Below, one piece after another: positions 42,585 to 54,100 of a stretch of 64,000 bases of DNA. The stretch spans positions 186,001 to 250,000 of the forward strand of contig NZ_QBKP01000001.1 in NCBI RefSeq assembly GCF_003054195.1, read 5' to 3'. The position numbers and the translations under genes are program-made. Position 1 is the first letter of the stretch. Each line of letters begins with the position of its first letter. This DNA comes from Gemmobacter caeni. Its GTDB lineage: Bacteria > Pseudomonadota > Alphaproteobacteria > Rhodobacterales > Rhodobacteraceae. Under the pieces are notes generated by a model. The model was not told where the DNA came from and searched no databases. It saw only the letters and a list, made by a program, of their open reading frames with translations.

Positions 42585-43982
42585 TCAGGCTTCGGTGAAC
42601 AGCCCCTCGGCCCTGACCTCGGCATAGGCTGCATCAAGCGACCTTGTGGCGCGGTCGATCAGCACGTCGATCTCTTCAGTCGTGATGACCAGCGGCGGCG
42701 AGATGATCATGCGGTCATAAACATGGCGCATGATCAGATTGTTGCGGAAGCAATGTTCGCGGGTGCGGAAACCGATGGTGCCGGGCTTGGCCGCGAACTT
42801 CGCCCGCGTGGCCTTGTTCGGCGTCAGCTGGAGCGAGCCCATGAGGCCGACAAGACTGGTCTGCCCCACCATCGGGTGATCGCCCAGCTTGTGCCATTTC
42901 TCGGCCAGATAGGGATGCGCCACGTCGCGCACATGGTCGATGATGCCGTCTTCCTCGATGATGCGCAGGTTTTCCAGCGCGACGGCCGAGGCGACGGGGT
43001 GCCCGGAATAGGTATAGCCATGGTTGAAATCATCATCGGCATTGCCGATCACATGCGCCACCTCGTCACAGACGATGGAGCCGCCGATGGGCTGATAGCC
43101 CGAGGACAGGCCCTTGGCGATGGTGATGATATGCGGCTTGATCCCGAAGGTTTCGCAGGCGAACCAGTTGCCGGTGCGGCCAAAGCCGGTGATGACCTCG
43201 TCCACGATCAGCAGGATGCCGTATTTGTCGCAGATGCGCTGGATTTCCGGCCAGTAGGTCGAGGGGGGTACGATCACGCCGCCGGCACCCTGGATCGGCT
43301 CGCCGATGAAGGCAGCCACCTTGTCGGCGCCGACTTCAAGGATCTTCTCCTCCAGTTCGCGGGCGCGCAGCAGGCCGAAATCTTCCGGCGTCATCTCGCC
43401 GCCCTCGGCCCACCAATGCGGCTGGCCGATATGTTCGATCCCGTCGATCTTGCCGCCCGCCGCATGGATGTAGGGCATACCCCCAAGGCTGCCGCCACCC
43501 ATGGTGGAGCCGTGATAGCCGTTCTTGCGCGCGATGATCACCCGACGCTCGGGCTGACCCTTGATATCCCAGTAGCGGCGCACGAGGCGGATATTGGTGT
43601 CATTGGCCTCGGACCCCGAAGAGGCGAAGAACACATGGTTCAGGTCACCCGGCGCCAGTTCTGCCAGCTTCGCGGCCAGCGCGATGGCTGGCACATGGGT
43701 CGTCATGAAGAAGGTGTTGTAATAGCTCAGCTCACGCATCTGGCGCGCGGCGGCATCGGCCAGTTCACCCCGGCCGTAGCCCACGTTCACGCACCACAGA
43801 CCGGCCATGCCGTCAATGATGCGGCTGCCCTCGCTGTCGGTCAGCCAGACGCCCTGCCCCGAGGTGATGACGCGCACGCCCTTCTTCGCCAGCGCCCCGT
43901 CCGAGGTGAAAGGGTGCATGTGATGCGCCGCGTCCAGCGCCTGAAGCTCTGCCGTCGGCAGGTGGTTGGTGATCTTGTTCAT
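42585..43982 (-). CDS. Class III aminotransferase
   Basis: A 465-residue PLP-dependent omega-aminotransferase. The PLP Lys is K290 in IAKGLSSG, the cofactor-binding Asp is in LIVDEVITGFGRTG, and FFASSGSEANDTNIRL and ARKNGYHGSTMGG are typical. It resembles the putrescine/beta-alanine:pyruvate group (SpuC-like). Its substrate may relate to the ABC importer downstream, but a terminator separates them. GAGG precedes the ATG, and a palindrome lies 88 bp upstream. Confidence 0.9.
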   Translation of the reverse strand: MNKITNHLPTAELQALDAAHHMHPFTSDGALAKKGVRVITSGQGVWLTDSEGSRIIDGMAGLWCVNVGYGRGELADAAARQMRELSYYNTFFMTTHVPAIALAAKLAELAPGDLNHVFFASSGSEANDTNIRLVRRYWDIKGQPERRVIIARKNGYHGSTMGGGSLGGMPYIHAAGGKIDGIEHIGQPHWWAEGGEMTPEDFGLLRARELEEKILEVGADKVAAFIGEPIQGAGGVIVPPSTYWPEIQRICDKYGILLIVDEVITGFGRTGNWFACETFGIKPHIITIAKGLSSGYQPIGGSIVCDEVAHVIGNADDDFNHGYTYSGHPVASAVALENLRIIEEDGIIDHVRDVAHPYLAEKWHKLGDHPMVGQTSLVGLMGSLQLTPNKATRAKFAAKPGTIGFRTREHCFRNNLIMRHVYDRMIISPPLVITTEEIDVLIDRATRSLDAAYAEVRAEGLFTEA

Positions 43983-44069
43983 TCTCGGCCTCGTCGTCAG
44001 AAGTGCGGAACCCGGATGCGGATTCGACGGATTGCCCCCACCTTACGGGCTTCGTGTGACAGGCGCAAG

Positions 44070-44083
44070 AATTTGATCAAATT
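44070..44083. promoter_or_regulatory. Perfect palindrome before the aminotransferase gene
   Basis: AATTTGATCAAATT is a 14-bp perfect palindrome in an otherwise GC-rich gap, 88 bp upstream of the aminotransferase start. It is a likely operator of an unidentified regulator; no regulator gene is adjacent. Confidence 0.5.
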
Positions 44084-44093
44084 AAACCTGCCG

Positions 44094-44363
44094 TCAGTGC
44101 AGCCGGAATTCGCCGACCATGTTGCGCCACTCCCCCGGCCCGATCAGCTTGCGATGGGTGAAGCGGACGGAATGCAGCGGCCCCTCGATCTGTTCCTGCC
44201 AGAATTCGACAAAGCGGAACAGACGCGGGTAATCCGGCGCCAGATCGTAGTCCTGCCAGATGAAGCTGTTCAGCACATGACGGAAATCCGGCATTCGGTA
44301 ATAGAATTCCGCGGTCGTCAGGCCATAGCCCTTCAGCATCAGTTCCGTCTCTTGGTGGTCCAT
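44094..44363 (-). CDS. usg: Usg family protein
   Basis: The 89-residue product matches the alphaproteobacterial Usg family: LMLKGYGLTTAEFYYRMPD, FIWQDYDLAPDYPRLFRFVEFW and the C-terminal FTHRKLIGPGEWRNM. Its function is unknown; the name comes from the gene upstream of trp genes in other species. The ATG at 44363 follows GGAGG. It is divergent from gyrA. Confidence 0.9.
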   Translation of the reverse strand: MDHQETELMLKGYGLTTAEFYYRMPDFRHVLNSFIWQDYDLAPDYPRLFRFVEFWQEQIEGPLHSVRFTHRKLIGPGEWRNMVGEFRLH

Positions 44364-44481
44364 ATCATGCCTCCACGTTTCTTCTTGTGGAATCATCCTG
44401 CCAAATCCGGGTTATTTTTCAATGAAAACAGTTTGTTGTCAGACTGCCTCCCCGGCTGCCAGATCGCGGCCAGATGCGCGG

Positions 44482-44511
44482 TTGCACCCCATATCTGCGA
44501 TGGTCTATAGT
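44482..44511 (+). promoter_or_regulatory. gyrA promoter
   Basis: TTGCAC (44482-44487), an 18-bp spacer and TATAGT (44506-44511) form a good sigma-70 promoter. The expected start is about 48 bp before the GTG codon. Confidence 0.75.
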
Positions 44512-44565
44512 GCCGCCAACTAGATCCGGGGCCTTGAAACCCCAAGTCAGAAGAAGGCGCCCCGC

Positions 44566-47280
44566 GTGTCCGATCAGCCGGAAGATATTGAAAACATGGA
44601 AGAACCGCCGCGTGGCACCTATGATGGCCCGCAGGTTTCCATCGAGAAAGAGATGAAGACGGCCTATCTCGATTACGCGATGAGCGTGATCGTGAGCCGT
44701 GCCATCCCCGATCTGCGCGACGGCCTGAAACCTGTGCATCGGCGCATTCTTTACGCGATGCATGAAACCGGCAACACGCATGACAAGCCCTATCGCAAGT
44801 CGGCGCGTCCGGTGGGCGACGTGATGGGGAAATACCACCCGCATGGCGATGGCGCGATCTATGACGCGCTGGTGCGGATGGCGCAGCCCTTCAGCATGTC
44901 GCTGAAACTGCTGGACGGTCAGGGCAACTTCGGCTCGATGGACGGCGATAACGCCGCCGCCATGCGTTATACCGAAGTGCGGATGGACAAGCCTGCCGCC
45001 TTCCTGCTGGCCGATATCGACAAGGATACCGTCGATTTCCAGGACAATTACGACGGTAAGGACAAGGAACCGACCGTCCTTCCCGCCCGCTTCCCCAATA
45101 TGCTGGTCAATGGCGCGGGCGGCATCGCTGTCGGCATGGCGACCAATATCCCGCCGCACAACCTTGGCGAGGTGATCGACGGATGCCTTGCCATGATCGA
45201 GAACCCCGACCTTTCGACCGAGCGGCTGATGGAGCTGATCCCCGGCCCCGATTTCCCGACCGGCGGCCAGATCCTCGGGCGCGGCGGCATCCGCAAGGCT
45301 TACCTTGAGGGGCGTGGCTCGGTCATCATGCGAGCCAAGACGCGGGTCGAGGAAATCCGCAAGGACCGCTGGGCCATCGTCGTCGATGAGATCCCCTATC
45401 AGGTGAACAAGGCCACGATGATCGAAAAGATCGCCGAGCTTGTGCGCGAGAAACGGGTGGAAGGCATCGCCAATATCGCCGACGAATCCGACCGGATCGG
45501 CGTGCGTGTGGTGATCGAGCTGAAACGCGACGCGACGCCGGATGTGGTGCTGAACCAGCTTTTCCGCTTCTCGCCGCTGCAAGGCTCGTTCGGCTGCAAC
45601 ATGCTGGCGCTGAACGGCGGGCGTCCCGAAACGCTGGCGCTGCGGGATTTCATCAGCCATTTCCTGACCTTCCGTGAGGAAGTTGTTGCGCGCCGCACTT
45701 CTTACGAACTCCGCAAGGCGCGCGAGCGCAGCCATATCCTCTGCGGTCTGGCGGTCGCTGTGTCGAACGTGGACGAGGTGGTCGCCACCATCCGGTCCTC
45801 GGCCGATCCGGCCGAAGCGCGCGAGCGGCTGATGACGCGCCGCTGGCCCGCGCATGATATCGCGGCCTATATCCGGCTGATCGACGATCCGACCCACAAG
45901 ATGAACGACGATGGCACCTATAACCTGTCGGAAACGCAGGCCCGCGCCATCCTCGACCTGCGCCTGCAACGCCTGACGGCGATGGGCGTCAAGGAAATCA
46001 CCGACGAGCTGGAAGAGCTGGCCGCCAAGATCAAGGACTACCTTGATATCCTGTCGTCGCGCGACCGCATCATGGGCATCATCTCGGCCGAACTGACCGA
46101 GGTGAAAGACCTGTTCGCCATCCCCCGCCGCACCGAGATCATCGACTGGGCCGGCGACATGGATGACGAGGATCTGATCGAGCGCGAGGATATGGTCGTC
46201 ACCATCACCTCGGGCGGTTATATCAAGCGCACCCCGCTGGCAGAATTCCGCAGCCAGAACCGGGGCGGCAAGGGTCTGGCCTCGATGCAGACCAAGGAAG
46301 ACGATGTGGTGACCACGCTGTTCGTGGCCAACACCCATACGCATCTTCTGTTCTTCACGACCGACGGCATGGTCTACAAGCTGAAATGCTGGCGCCTGCC
46401 ACTGGCGGGGCGCACCGCGCGCGGCAAGGCCATCGTCAACATCCTGCCGATCGAAACCGGCATTTCCATCGCTGCGCTGATGCCGGTGGATGTGCCCGAG
46501 GCCGAATGGGACAGCCTGCAAATCGTCTTCGCCACCTCGGATGGGGATGTGCGGCAGAATGACCTCAGCGATTTCACCAATGTGAAGCGCAATGGCAAGA
46601 TCGCCATGAACCTGCCCGAAGGCGTGTCGCTGGTGAATGCCGCGATTGCCGACGAGAATGACGATGTGATGCTGGTCACTTCGGGCGGGCGGGCGATCCG
46701 CTTCTCGACGACCGACATCCGGGTGTTCAAGTCGCGCGGCTCGACCGGCGTGCGCGGCATCCGTCTGGCCGAGGGCGACCGCGTGGTGTCGATGTCGATC
46801 ATCCGCCATTTCGAGGCCGAACCGGCCGAACGCGCGGCCTATCTGAAACAGCGCCGCCTGATGGCGGGCACGGTGGAGGACGAGGTCGAGGCAGATGATG
46901 AAGAGGCCGTGGCCGAAGGGCAGCTTTCGCCCGAACGCTATGCCGAAATGTCGGCGGCAGAGGATCTGATTCTGACCGTGACGGCCAAGGGTCTGGGCAA
47001 GCTGTCCTCCAGCCACGATTACCCGGTGCGCGGGCGCGGCGGCATGGGTGTGACCGCTTTTGAAAAGACCATGCGTGGCGGGCAACTGGTGGCCTCTTTC
47101 CCGGTCGATCCGTCGGATCAGATCATGCTCGCGACCTCCACCGGGCAGTCGATCCGGGTGCCGGTGGACCAGATCAGCTTCCGCTCGCGTTCTGCCGGGG
47201 GGGTGAAGGTGTTCAACACCGGCGGCGACGAAGAGGTGGTTTCGGTCGCCCGCGTGGCCGAAACCGGCGAGGAAGAGTGA
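44566..47280 (+). CDS. gyrA: DNA gyrase subunit A
   Basis: The 904-residue breakage-reunion subunit of gyrase. The catalytic Tyr is Y135 ([10 protein letters not shown]). [13 protein letters not shown] is the gyrase form of this region, and QNRGGKG near residue 563 is a GyrA box, so it is not ParC. The quinolone-region sequence is [10 protein letters not shown], with Gly at position 96 where E. coli has Ser83. The start is GTG at 44566, after AAGAAGG. The six-bladed C-terminal DNA-wrapping domain is intact, with an acidic insertion [16 protein letters not shown] hairpin follows the stop. Confidence 0.95.
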   Translation: MSDQPEDIENMEEPPRGTYDGPQVSIEKEMKTAYLDYAMSVIVSRAIPDLRDGLKPVHRRILYAMHETGNTHDKPYRKSARPVGDVMGKYHPHGDGAIYDALVRMAQPFSMSLKLLDGQGNFGSMDGDNAAAMRYTEVRMDKPAAFLLADIDKDTVDFQDNYDGKDKEPTVLPARFPNMLVNGAGGIAVGMATNIPPHNLGEVIDGCLAMIENPDLSTERLMELIPGPDFPTGGQILGRGGIRKAYLEGRGSVIMRAKTRVEEIRKDRWAIVVDEIPYQVNKATMIEKIAELVREKRVEGIANIADESDRIGVRVVIELKRDATPDVVLNQLFRFSPLQGSFGCNMLALNGGRPETLALRDFISHFLTFREEVVARRTSYELRKARERSHILCGLAVAVSNVDEVVATIRSSADPAEARERLMTRRWPAHDIAAYIRLIDDPTHKMNDDGTYNLSETQARAILDLRLQRLTAMGVKEITDELEELAAKIKDYLDILSSRDRIMGIISAELTEVKDLFAIPRRTEIIDWAGDMDDEDLIEREDMVVTITSGGYIKRTPLAEFRSQNRGGKGLASMQTKEDDVVTTLFVANTHTHLLFFTTDGMVYKLKCWRLPLAGRTARGKAIVNILPIETGISIAALMPVDVPEAEWDSLQIVFATSDGDVRQNDLSDFTNVKRNGKIAMNLPEGVSLVNAAIADENDDVMLVTSGGRAIRFSTTDIRVFKSRGSTGVRGIRLAEGDRVVSMSIIRHFEAEPAERAAYLKQRRLMAGTVEDEVEADDEEAVAEGQLSPERYAEMSAAEDLILTVTAKGLGKLSSSHDYPVRGRGGMGVTAFEKTMRGGQLVASFPVDPSDQIMLATSTGQSIRVPVDQISFRSRSAGGVKVFNTGGDEEVVSVARVAETGEEE

Positions 47281-47282
47281 CA

Positions 47283-47307
47283 AAGGCCGGGGCAACGCCC
47301 CGGCCTT
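47283..47307 (+). terminator. Hairpin after gyrA
   Basis: An 11-bp perfect stem (AAGGCCGGGGC with GCCCCGGCCTT) and a 3-base loop start 3 bp after the stop. The T-tract is only two bases, so termination may be partial. Confidence 0.6.
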
Positions 47308-47358
47308 AACCGTTTCGCAAGGCGACTCGGGGTCTGATGCGTCGAAAGGGAGACGCGG

Positions 47359-47709
47359 ATGAACCTTTATCACTGCATGATCGAACTGAAGTCGGAGGCG
47401 CGGGCGCTGGCCTTCTCTGCGGCGGTGGATGGCTGGATGGCCTATCTGAAATCGGCGGGGCTGGTGCTGGACTGGCGGTTGATGCGTCGGAAACTGGGGC
47501 TTGCCTCGGGGCGGCACACCGATTTCCTGCTGGAAATCTCCCTCCCCGACATGGCCGCGCTGGATGCGGCCTTTGCGCTGCTGGCCAATGCTGATGAACA
47601 GGCGGCCCGGCGCTATGACCAGATGCATCAGATGATTGCCGGGGTGGAGGTCGGGCTGTACCGCCCCTATCCCGACCCCGCGCAGAGGGAGCGCATTGCC
47701 TTGATCTGA
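47359..47709 (+). CDS. DUF6614-like small protein
   Basis: A 116-residue protein, MNLYHCMIELKSEARALAF..., with GWMAYLKSAGLVLDWRLMRRKLG, DFLLEISLPDMAALDAAF and a C-terminal YDQMHQMIAGVEVGLYRPYP. The pattern resembles a dimeric alpha+beta-barrel (NIPSNAP-like) fold and matches a small Rhodobacteraceae family. The function is unknown. The ATG follows AGGGAGACGCG; the trmFO start is 27 bp past the stop. Confidence 0.75.
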   Translation: MNLYHCMIELKSEARALAFSAAVDGWMAYLKSAGLVLDWRLMRRKLGLASGRHTDFLLEISLPDMAALDAAFALLANADEQAARRYDQMHQMIAGVEVGLYRPYPDPAQRERIALI

Positions 47710-47736
47710 GCCGCGCATGGGTCTATCTGCGGGTCC

Positions 47737-49074
47737 ATGCACGAGAAAATTCATATCATCGGCGGCGGAATGGCCGGATCGGAAGCGGCATGGCAGGCGG
47801 CTCAGGCCGGTGTGCCGGTGGTGCTGCATGAAATGCGGCCCGAGGTTGGCACTTTCGCCCATCGCACCGGCAGCTTTGCCGAAATGGTCTGTTCCAACTC
47901 CTTCCGCTCGGATGATGACGAGCGGAATGCCGTGGGCCTGCTGCATTGGGAAATGGGGGCGGCGAACGGGCTGATCATGGAAACCGCGCGCGCGCATCGC
48001 CTGCCTGCGGGTGGCGCGCTGGCGGTGGACCGCGATCCCTTTGCCGAAGCGGTGACTGCGCGACTGAAGGCGCATCCGCTGATTTCGGTGGAGTATGGCG
48101 AGATCACCGAACTTCCACGCGAGGGCCACTGGATCGTGGCGACCGGGCCGCTGACCTCCGGCGCGCTGGCGCAAAGCATCCGGGCAGAAACCGGGGCCGA
48201 AAGCCTTGCCTTTTTCGACGCCATCGCCCCCATCGTCTATGCCGAAAGCATCGACATGTCGGTGGCTTGGCGGCAAAGCCGCTATGACAAGGGCGAGACC
48301 GAGGAAGAACGCACCGCTTATATCAACTGCCCGATGACCAAGCCACAATATGAGGCGTTCATCGACGCGCTGCTGGCCGCCGACAAGACCGAGTTCCACG
48401 AAGGCGAGACGGCGGGTTACTTCGACGGTTGTCTGCCGATCGAGGTGATGGCCGAGCGCGGGCGCGAAACCCTGCGCCACGGGCCCATGAAGCCGGTGGG
48501 CCTGACCAATGCGCACAAGCCCGAGGAAAAGGCCTATGCGGTGGTGCAACTGCGCCGCGACAACCAGCTTGGCACGCTCTATAATATCGTGGGCTTCCAG
48601 ACCAAGATGAAATACGGCGCGCAAACCGCTGTTTTCAAAATGATTCCGGGGCTGGAGAATGCGAGCTTCGCCCGCTTGGGCGGCATCCACCGCAACACAT
48701 TCATCAACTCGCCCCGGTTGCTGGACAACCAGATGCGGCTGCGCTCGCGCCCGAATATCCGCTTTGCGGGTCAGGTAACGGGGGTGGAGGGCTATGTCGA
48801 AAGCGCCGCGATGGGCCTGCTGGCGGGCCGCATGGCCGCAGCGGAAATCAGGGGCGAGACCCTGCCGCCGCCGCCGCCCGAAACCGCGACGGGCGCGCTG
48901 ATCACCCATATCACCGGCGGGGCGGAGGCCAAAACCTTCCAGCCGATGAATGTGAATTTCGGGCTGTTCCCGCCGATTGATGCGAAAGGCGGGCGCCGGG
49001 GCCGGAAGGACCGTTACAAGGCCTATACCGATCGCGCCAAGGATGCCTTCACGCAATGGCTGGCGGCGCAGTAA
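47737..49074 (+). CDS. trmFO: tRNA (uracil-54-C5)-methyltransferase, folate/FAD-dependent
   Basis: A 445-residue TrmFO that makes ribothymidine 54 in tRNA using methylenetetrahydrofolate and FADH2. It has the FAD-binding [37 protein letters not shown], the [17 protein letters not shown] segment with the catalytic Cys, and [11 protein letters not shown] near the C-terminus. Its end overlaps the gluQ start by 19 bp, coupling two tRNA-modification genes. Confidence 0.95.
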   Translation: MHEKIHIIGGGMAGSEAAWQAAQAGVPVVLHEMRPEVGTFAHRTGSFAEMVCSNSFRSDDDERNAVGLLHWEMGAANGLIMETARAHRLPAGGALAVDRDPFAEAVTARLKAHPLISVEYGEITELPREGHWIVATGPLTSGALAQSIRAETGAESLAFFDAIAPIVYAESIDMSVAWRQSRYDKGETEEERTAYINCPMTKPQYEAFIDALLAADKTEFHEGETAGYFDGCLPIEVMAERGRETLRHGPMKPVGLTNAHKPEEKAYAVVQLRRDNQLGTLYNIVGFQTKMKYGAQTAVFKMIPGLENASFARLGGIHRNTFINSPRLLDNQMRLRSRPNIRFAGQVTGVEGYVESAAMGLLAGRMAAAEIRGETLPPPPPETATGALITHITGGAEAKTFQPMNVNFGLFPPIDAKGGRRGRKDRYKAYTDRAKDAFTQWLAAQ

Positions 49075-49901
49075 CCCGTTTCGCGCCCTCGCCCACCGGG
49101 CCGCTGCACCTGGGCCACGCCTTCGCCGCTATCGTCGCGCATGACATGGCGCGCGACGATAGCGGGCGGTTCCTGCTACGGATCGAGGATATCGACCGCG
49201 CCCGCTGCCGCCCGGAATGGGAGGCGCAGATTTCCGATGATCTGCGCTGGCTGGGCCTGACATGGGATCAGCCTGTGCTGCGACAATCCGACCGCCTGCC
49301 GGTCTATGCCGCCGCGCTCGACACCCTTGCCGCGCGCGGGTTGACCTATGCCTGCACCTGCACGCGTGGCGATATCCGTGCCGCGCTTTCCGCCCCGCAG
49401 GAAGGCGCGCCGTTGATCGGGCCGGATGGGCCGGTCTACCCCGGCACCTGCCGCCATGCCGGGCATGACCGCCGGGAGGCCGCGATCCGGCTGGACATGG
49501 CGCGTGCCATGGCTGCGGTCGGGCCACTGGCGTTTACCGAAACCGGCCCTGCTCATGCCGGACATCACCGGATCGACGCGGCGCAGATGATTGCCGGCGT
49601 TGGTGACATCGTGCTGGCGCGGCGCGATATGGGCACCTCTTACCATCTGTCGGTGGTGCTGGATGACGCGGCGCAGGGCGTGACGCATGTGACGCGGGGC
49701 GAGGATCTGTTTGAGGCGACCGCCATTCATGTTCTGCTGCAACGCCTGCTGGACCTGCCGACGCCGGTCTATCACCACCACCGCCTGATCCGCGATGCAG
49801 CGGGCAAGCGGCTGGCCAAGCGCGACGATGCGCGCGCGTTGTCGAAATACCGGGCAGAAGGCGCCACCCCGCAAGATATTCGCGCCCTGATCGGATTGTG
49901 A
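49056..49901 (+). CDS. gluQ: Glutamyl-Q tRNA(Asp) synthetase
   Basis: A 281-residue truncated glutamyl-tRNA synthetase paralogue that attaches Glu to queuosine 34 of tRNA-Asp. It has the ATP motif [14 protein letters not shown], the second motif KRLAKRDDA and the zinc site CTCTRGD ... YPGTC, and it lacks the anticodon-binding domain. Its substrate, tRNA-Asp(GTC), is encoded twice at 18 kb. It overlaps trmFO. Confidence 0.93.
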   Translation: MAGGAVTRFAPSPTGPLHLGHAFAAIVAHDMARDDSGRFLLRIEDIDRARCRPEWEAQISDDLRWLGLTWDQPVLRQSDRLPVYAAALDTLAARGLTYACTCTRGDIRAALSAPQEGAPLIGPDGPVYPGTCRHAGHDRREAAIRLDMARAMAAVGPLAFTETGPAHAGHHRIDAAQMIAGVGDIVLARRDMGTSYHLSVVLDDAAQGVTHVTRGEDLFEATAIHVLLQRLLDLPTPVYHHHRLIRDAAGKRLAKRDDARALSKYRAEGATPQDIRALIGL

Positions 49902-50030
49902 CGACGGAAAATGCCGCGCCATGCGTATCATCCGCCGGAACCGCGTGCAGCCGGTTGCCGGAGGATGTGGCCTGACCTAGCTTCTGCGGGCGCCCCACCG
50001 CCTGCGACCCAAAAAGAACAGGACCTACAG

Positions 50031-51191
50031 ATGATTGCATCCCGCACAGCCAGCCTGATCGTGCTGGCCGTCACATTGGCCTCGGCGACAGCCTGGGCGC
50101 AGACCCCGCCTTCGGAGGCCGCGCGCGGACCTGCCAAGGTGGGCGTGATCGAGATGCGGTTGCAGCCGGTGCGGCGCAGTTCCACAGTGCCCGGACGCGC
50201 GGTGGCGTTTGAGCAGGCCAATATCCGCCCCCGCGTCGGTGGCATCGTGACCGAAATCCTTTACACGCCGGGCGCCGAACTGGCCCCCGGCACACCGATG
50301 TTCCGGCTGGACCGCACGCAATACGAGGCGGCGGTGGAAACTGCACGGGCGGCGCTGGCGCGGGCACAGGCGGCGTTGCCGGTGGCACTGGCGACGCTGG
50401 AACGGGCACGGGCGCTGGAAGGCTCGGGCAGCACACGCGCGACGGTCGAAAGCGCCGAGGCTGCTGCTGCCTCTGCCCGCGCGGATGTCCAAAGCGCCGA
50501 AGCCGCGCTGAACGTGGCGGAAACCGAACTGTCCTGGACCGTCGTCACCAGCCCCATCGAAGGGATTGCCGGGGTGCCCGAAGTTTCGGTCGGCGATCTG
50601 GTGACGGCGGGGCAAGGCGATGCGCTGGCGACGGTAACCCGTCTGGACCCGATTTATGTCGATATGTTCGAGCCTTCGGCGCGTATCCTGTCGATTCAGG
50701 ATCAGATCGCGCGGGGAGAGCTGAAGCCTGACGAAACGCTGGAGGTGAAGCTGACGCTGGAAAACGGCCAGACCCATGCCAGCGGCGGCACGCTGGTCGC
50801 GCCCTCGGTCACGGTCTCGCCCACCACCGGAACGCAGGACATCCGGTTTCGCTTCGACAACCCCGATCACCGTATCCTGCCCGGCATGTTCCTGCGCGGC
50901 GAAGTGGTTCTGGGCACCGTGCAGGCCTATCTGGTGCCGCAGCGCGCCACCACGCTGGGCCGTGACGGCACGCTGTCAGCCTGGGTGGCCACCACTGAAG
51001 GGAAGGCCGAACAGCGCCGGTTCGAGGCGCGCGGAACACATGAAAATGCCTGGATCGTGACGGCGGGGCTGTCGGAGGGCGACCGGCTGATCATCGACGG
51101 GCTGAACGGGCTGCGCGACGGCGCGGCGGTGGAGCCGGTGCCGGTCACCATCGACGCCATGGGCGTGGTGCAGGATGTGAAGGCGAACTGA
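50031..51191 (+). CDS. RND efflux periplasmic adaptor, AcrA/MexA-like
   Basis: The 386-residue membrane-fusion subunit of a tripartite efflux pump. The signal peptide is MIASRTASLIVLAVTLASATAWA, cleaved after residue 23, with no lipobox. The lipoyl half-motif IRPRVGGIVTEILYTPGA, a coiled-coil rich in Ala/Arg and the beta-barrel DPIYVDMFEPS are all present. The ATG at 50031 has an AGGA site; earlier in-frame starts lie before the signal peptide. The pump gene follows after one base. Confidence 0.9.
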   Translation: MIASRTASLIVLAVTLASATAWAQTPPSEAARGPAKVGVIEMRLQPVRRSSTVPGRAVAFEQANIRPRVGGIVTEILYTPGAELAPGTPMFRLDRTQYEAAVETARAALARAQAALPVALATLERARALEGSGSTRATVESAEAAAASARADVQSAEAALNVAETELSWTVVTSPIEGIAGVPEVSVGDLVTAGQGDALATVTRLDPIYVDMFEPSARILSIQDQIARGELKPDETLEVKLTLENGQTHASGGTLVAPSVTVSPTTGTQDIRFRFDNPDHRILPGMFLRGEVVLGTVQAYLVPQRATTLGRDGTLSAWVATTEGKAEQRRFEARGTHENAWIVTAGLSEGDRLIIDGLNGLRDGAAVEPVPVTIDAMGVVQDVKAN

Positions 51192-51192
51192 G

Positions 51193-54100
51193 ATGGCGGG
51201 TTTCTTCATCGACCGGCCGGTCTTTGCCTGGGTTCTGGCCATCATCACCATGCTGGCGGGCGCCTGGGGGCTGACGACCCTGCCCGTCTCGCAATACCCC
51301 GACATCGCACCGACCACGATCCGCATTTCCGCAAGCTATCCCGGCGCCTCGGCGGAAACCATTGAGAACTCGGTCACTTCGGTAATGGAGGACGGGCTGA
51401 CCGGCCTTGACGGCCTGCTTTACATGACCTCGTCCTCTTACGCATCGGGGCGCGCCACGGTCACGCTGACCTTCGGGGATTCGACCGACCCCGACATGGC
51501 GCAGATCCAGGTGCAGAACAAGTTGCAGCTGATCCAGAACGGCCTGCCGGAAACCGTGCGCCAGCGCGGCATCAGCGTCACGCGGTCGTCCTCGTCCATC
51601 CTGATGGTGGGGGCGCTGGTGTCGCGTGACGGGCGCTTCACCTCGTTGCAACTGGGCGATCTGATGGGCCAGATCGTCGAGGATGCGGTCTTGCGGACCG
51701 AAGGTGTTGGCTCGATCAACTCTTTCGGATCAGGCTATGCCATGCGCATCTGGCTCGATCCCCTGAAGATGGCGCAGTATCGGGTGACGACCGCAGATGT
51801 GACCTCGGCCGTATCGGAACAGAACAGCACAGTCACCGTGGGCAGCCTTGGCAGCCAGCCGGTCGTGCCGGGGCAGCAGTTGAGCGTGGCACTGAACGCG
51901 CAGGCGCAGCTTGCCACGGTGGAGGAGTTTGAACGCATCATCCTGCGCACCACCGCCGATGGCTCGACCGTCTTTCTGGGCGATGTCGCGCGGGTAGAGA
52001 TCGGGCAGGAAAGCTATGGTGCGAGTTCGCGTTACAACGGCATGCCTGCCGCCGGTTTCGGTATCAACCTGGCCACCGGCGCCAATGCGGTGGACACTGC
52101 CGAGCGGGTGCGCGACACCCTGACCCGTGTCAGCGCCGCCCTGCCCGAAGGGGTCGAGGTGGTCTATCCCTATGACACCTCGCCCTTTGTGGAGGCCTCG
52201 ATCGAGAAGGTCTATCACACGCTGGGCGAGGCGGTGGTGCTGGTGTTCCTCGTCATCCTCGTGTTCCTGCAAAGCTGGCGCGCGACGATCATCCCGACCA
52301 TCGCTGTGCCGGTCGTGCTGCTGGGCACCTTCGGGATTCTGGCCGCGGCGGGCCTGACGATCAACACGCTGACCATGTTTGCGCTGGTGCTGGCCATCGG
52401 CCTCCTGGTCGATGACGCCATCGTGGTGGTGGAAAACGTTGAACGGGTGATGGAGGAAGAAGGGCTGGAGGCGCGCGAGGCCACGCGCAAATCCATGCAC
52501 CAGATCACCCCCGCGCTGGTCGGCATTGCGCTGGTCCTGTCGGCGGTGTTCCTGCCGATGGCCTTCATGTCCGGCTCCACCGGCGTGATTTACCGGCAGT
52601 TCAGCGTCACCATCATCTCGGCCATGATACTGTCGCTGGCTGTCGCATTGATCCTGACCCCGGCGATGTGTGCGAGCCTCCTGCGCCCGCGCCGCCATGG
52701 TGACGGCATTGCCCCGGCGCGCTGGTTCAACCGGGGGCTGGACGCCTCGACCAACGGCTATGTGCGAGTGGTGAAACACACCGTGTTGCGGCCTTTCCGC
52801 ATGGTGATCCTGCTGGGTGCCATCGGCGGTGGAGCGTTCTGGCTGTATCAACACCTGCCCGGCTCGTTCCTGCCGCAGGAAGATCAGGGCGTGTTGATGG
52901 CCCAGGTCCGGCTTTCGGAGGGATCGACCACCGCACAGACGCAGGCGGTGTTGGAAGAGGTGGAAAACTGGCTGCTGACGGAACAGGATGGGGTCGTCGC
53001 CTCTGCTTATGGCGCGCTTGGCTTTTCGTTCGGCGGTGGCGGGCAGAACTCTGCCATGCTGTTCGTGCGGCTGAAGGACTATGACGAACGCGCGGGCGGC
53101 GTGACGGCGGCGCAGTTTGCCCAGACCGCGAACCAGCGGTTTGGCGGGCATCGCGCCGGACGCATCGTCTTTACTCAGCCGCCCGCCATTCAGGGTCTTG
53201 GCAATTCCTCGGGCTTCACGATGTATCTGCTGGATCAGGCCGGGAACGGACAGGCCGCGCTGCAGGATGCTGCCACCGATCTGGTGGACCGCGCGACCGA
53301 GGACGGGCGCACCGGCTCGTTCCGGGGCTATGAGCAGACCTTCCGCCCGGCCCTGCGGCTGGACATCGACCAGCAGAAGGCCCGCGCCATGGGGCTGAGC
53401 CTCAGCGAGGTGAACAGCATGCTGGCGGTGATCTTCTCGGGGCGCGAGGTCAATGATTTCCCGCTTGGGACCGAGCTGAAGCCGGTGATCGTGCAGGGCG
53501 AGCCGGAATGGCGCATGCAGCCAGAGGATATCGACGGCTGGTTCGCCCGCAATTCCAGCGGTGAGATGGTGCCTTTTGCCGCCTTCATGTCACAGCGCTG
53601 GGATGAAACCTCACCCTCGCTGGATCGCTACGGCGGCGCGCGCGCCATCGAACTGTCGGGCGCGCCAACCGAGGGCACCAGCTCCGGTCAGGCGATGGAG
53701 GTGGTGGAGCAACTGGTCGCCGACCTGCCGGGCGGCTATGGCCTTGCCTGGACGGGGCTGTCCTATCAGGAACGGCTGTCGGGCAATCAGGCCCCCCTGC
53801 TGTTCGCCATGTCGGCGCTGGTAGTCTTCCTGTGCCTTGCCGCGCTTTACGAAAGCTGGACGGTGCCTTTCGCCGTCATGCTGTCGGTGCCGGTCGGCAT
53901 TCTGGGGGCGCTGGGGTTTGCGCTGCTGTTCGGCCAGTCGAATGACGTCTATTTCAAGGTGGGGTTGCTCACCACCATCGGCCTTGCGGCGCGCAACGCG
54001 ATCCTGATCGTTGAGTTCGCGCAAAGCTTGACCGAACGTGGCTATTCACTGGCCGAGGCCGCCGCCATGGCCGCGAAACAACGGTTGCGACCGATCCTGA

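Noticed and set aside
44566-47280. Assignment as topoisomerase IV subunit A (parC)
   Set aside because: [10 protein letters not shown] and the GyrA box QNRGGKG fit gyrase, and ParC lacks the box.
44419-49056. A 1545-codon minus-strand open frame
   Set aside because: It is antisense to gyrA, the DUF6614-like gene and trmFO, all of which are well supported. High GC content with biased third positions leaves the opposite strand open.
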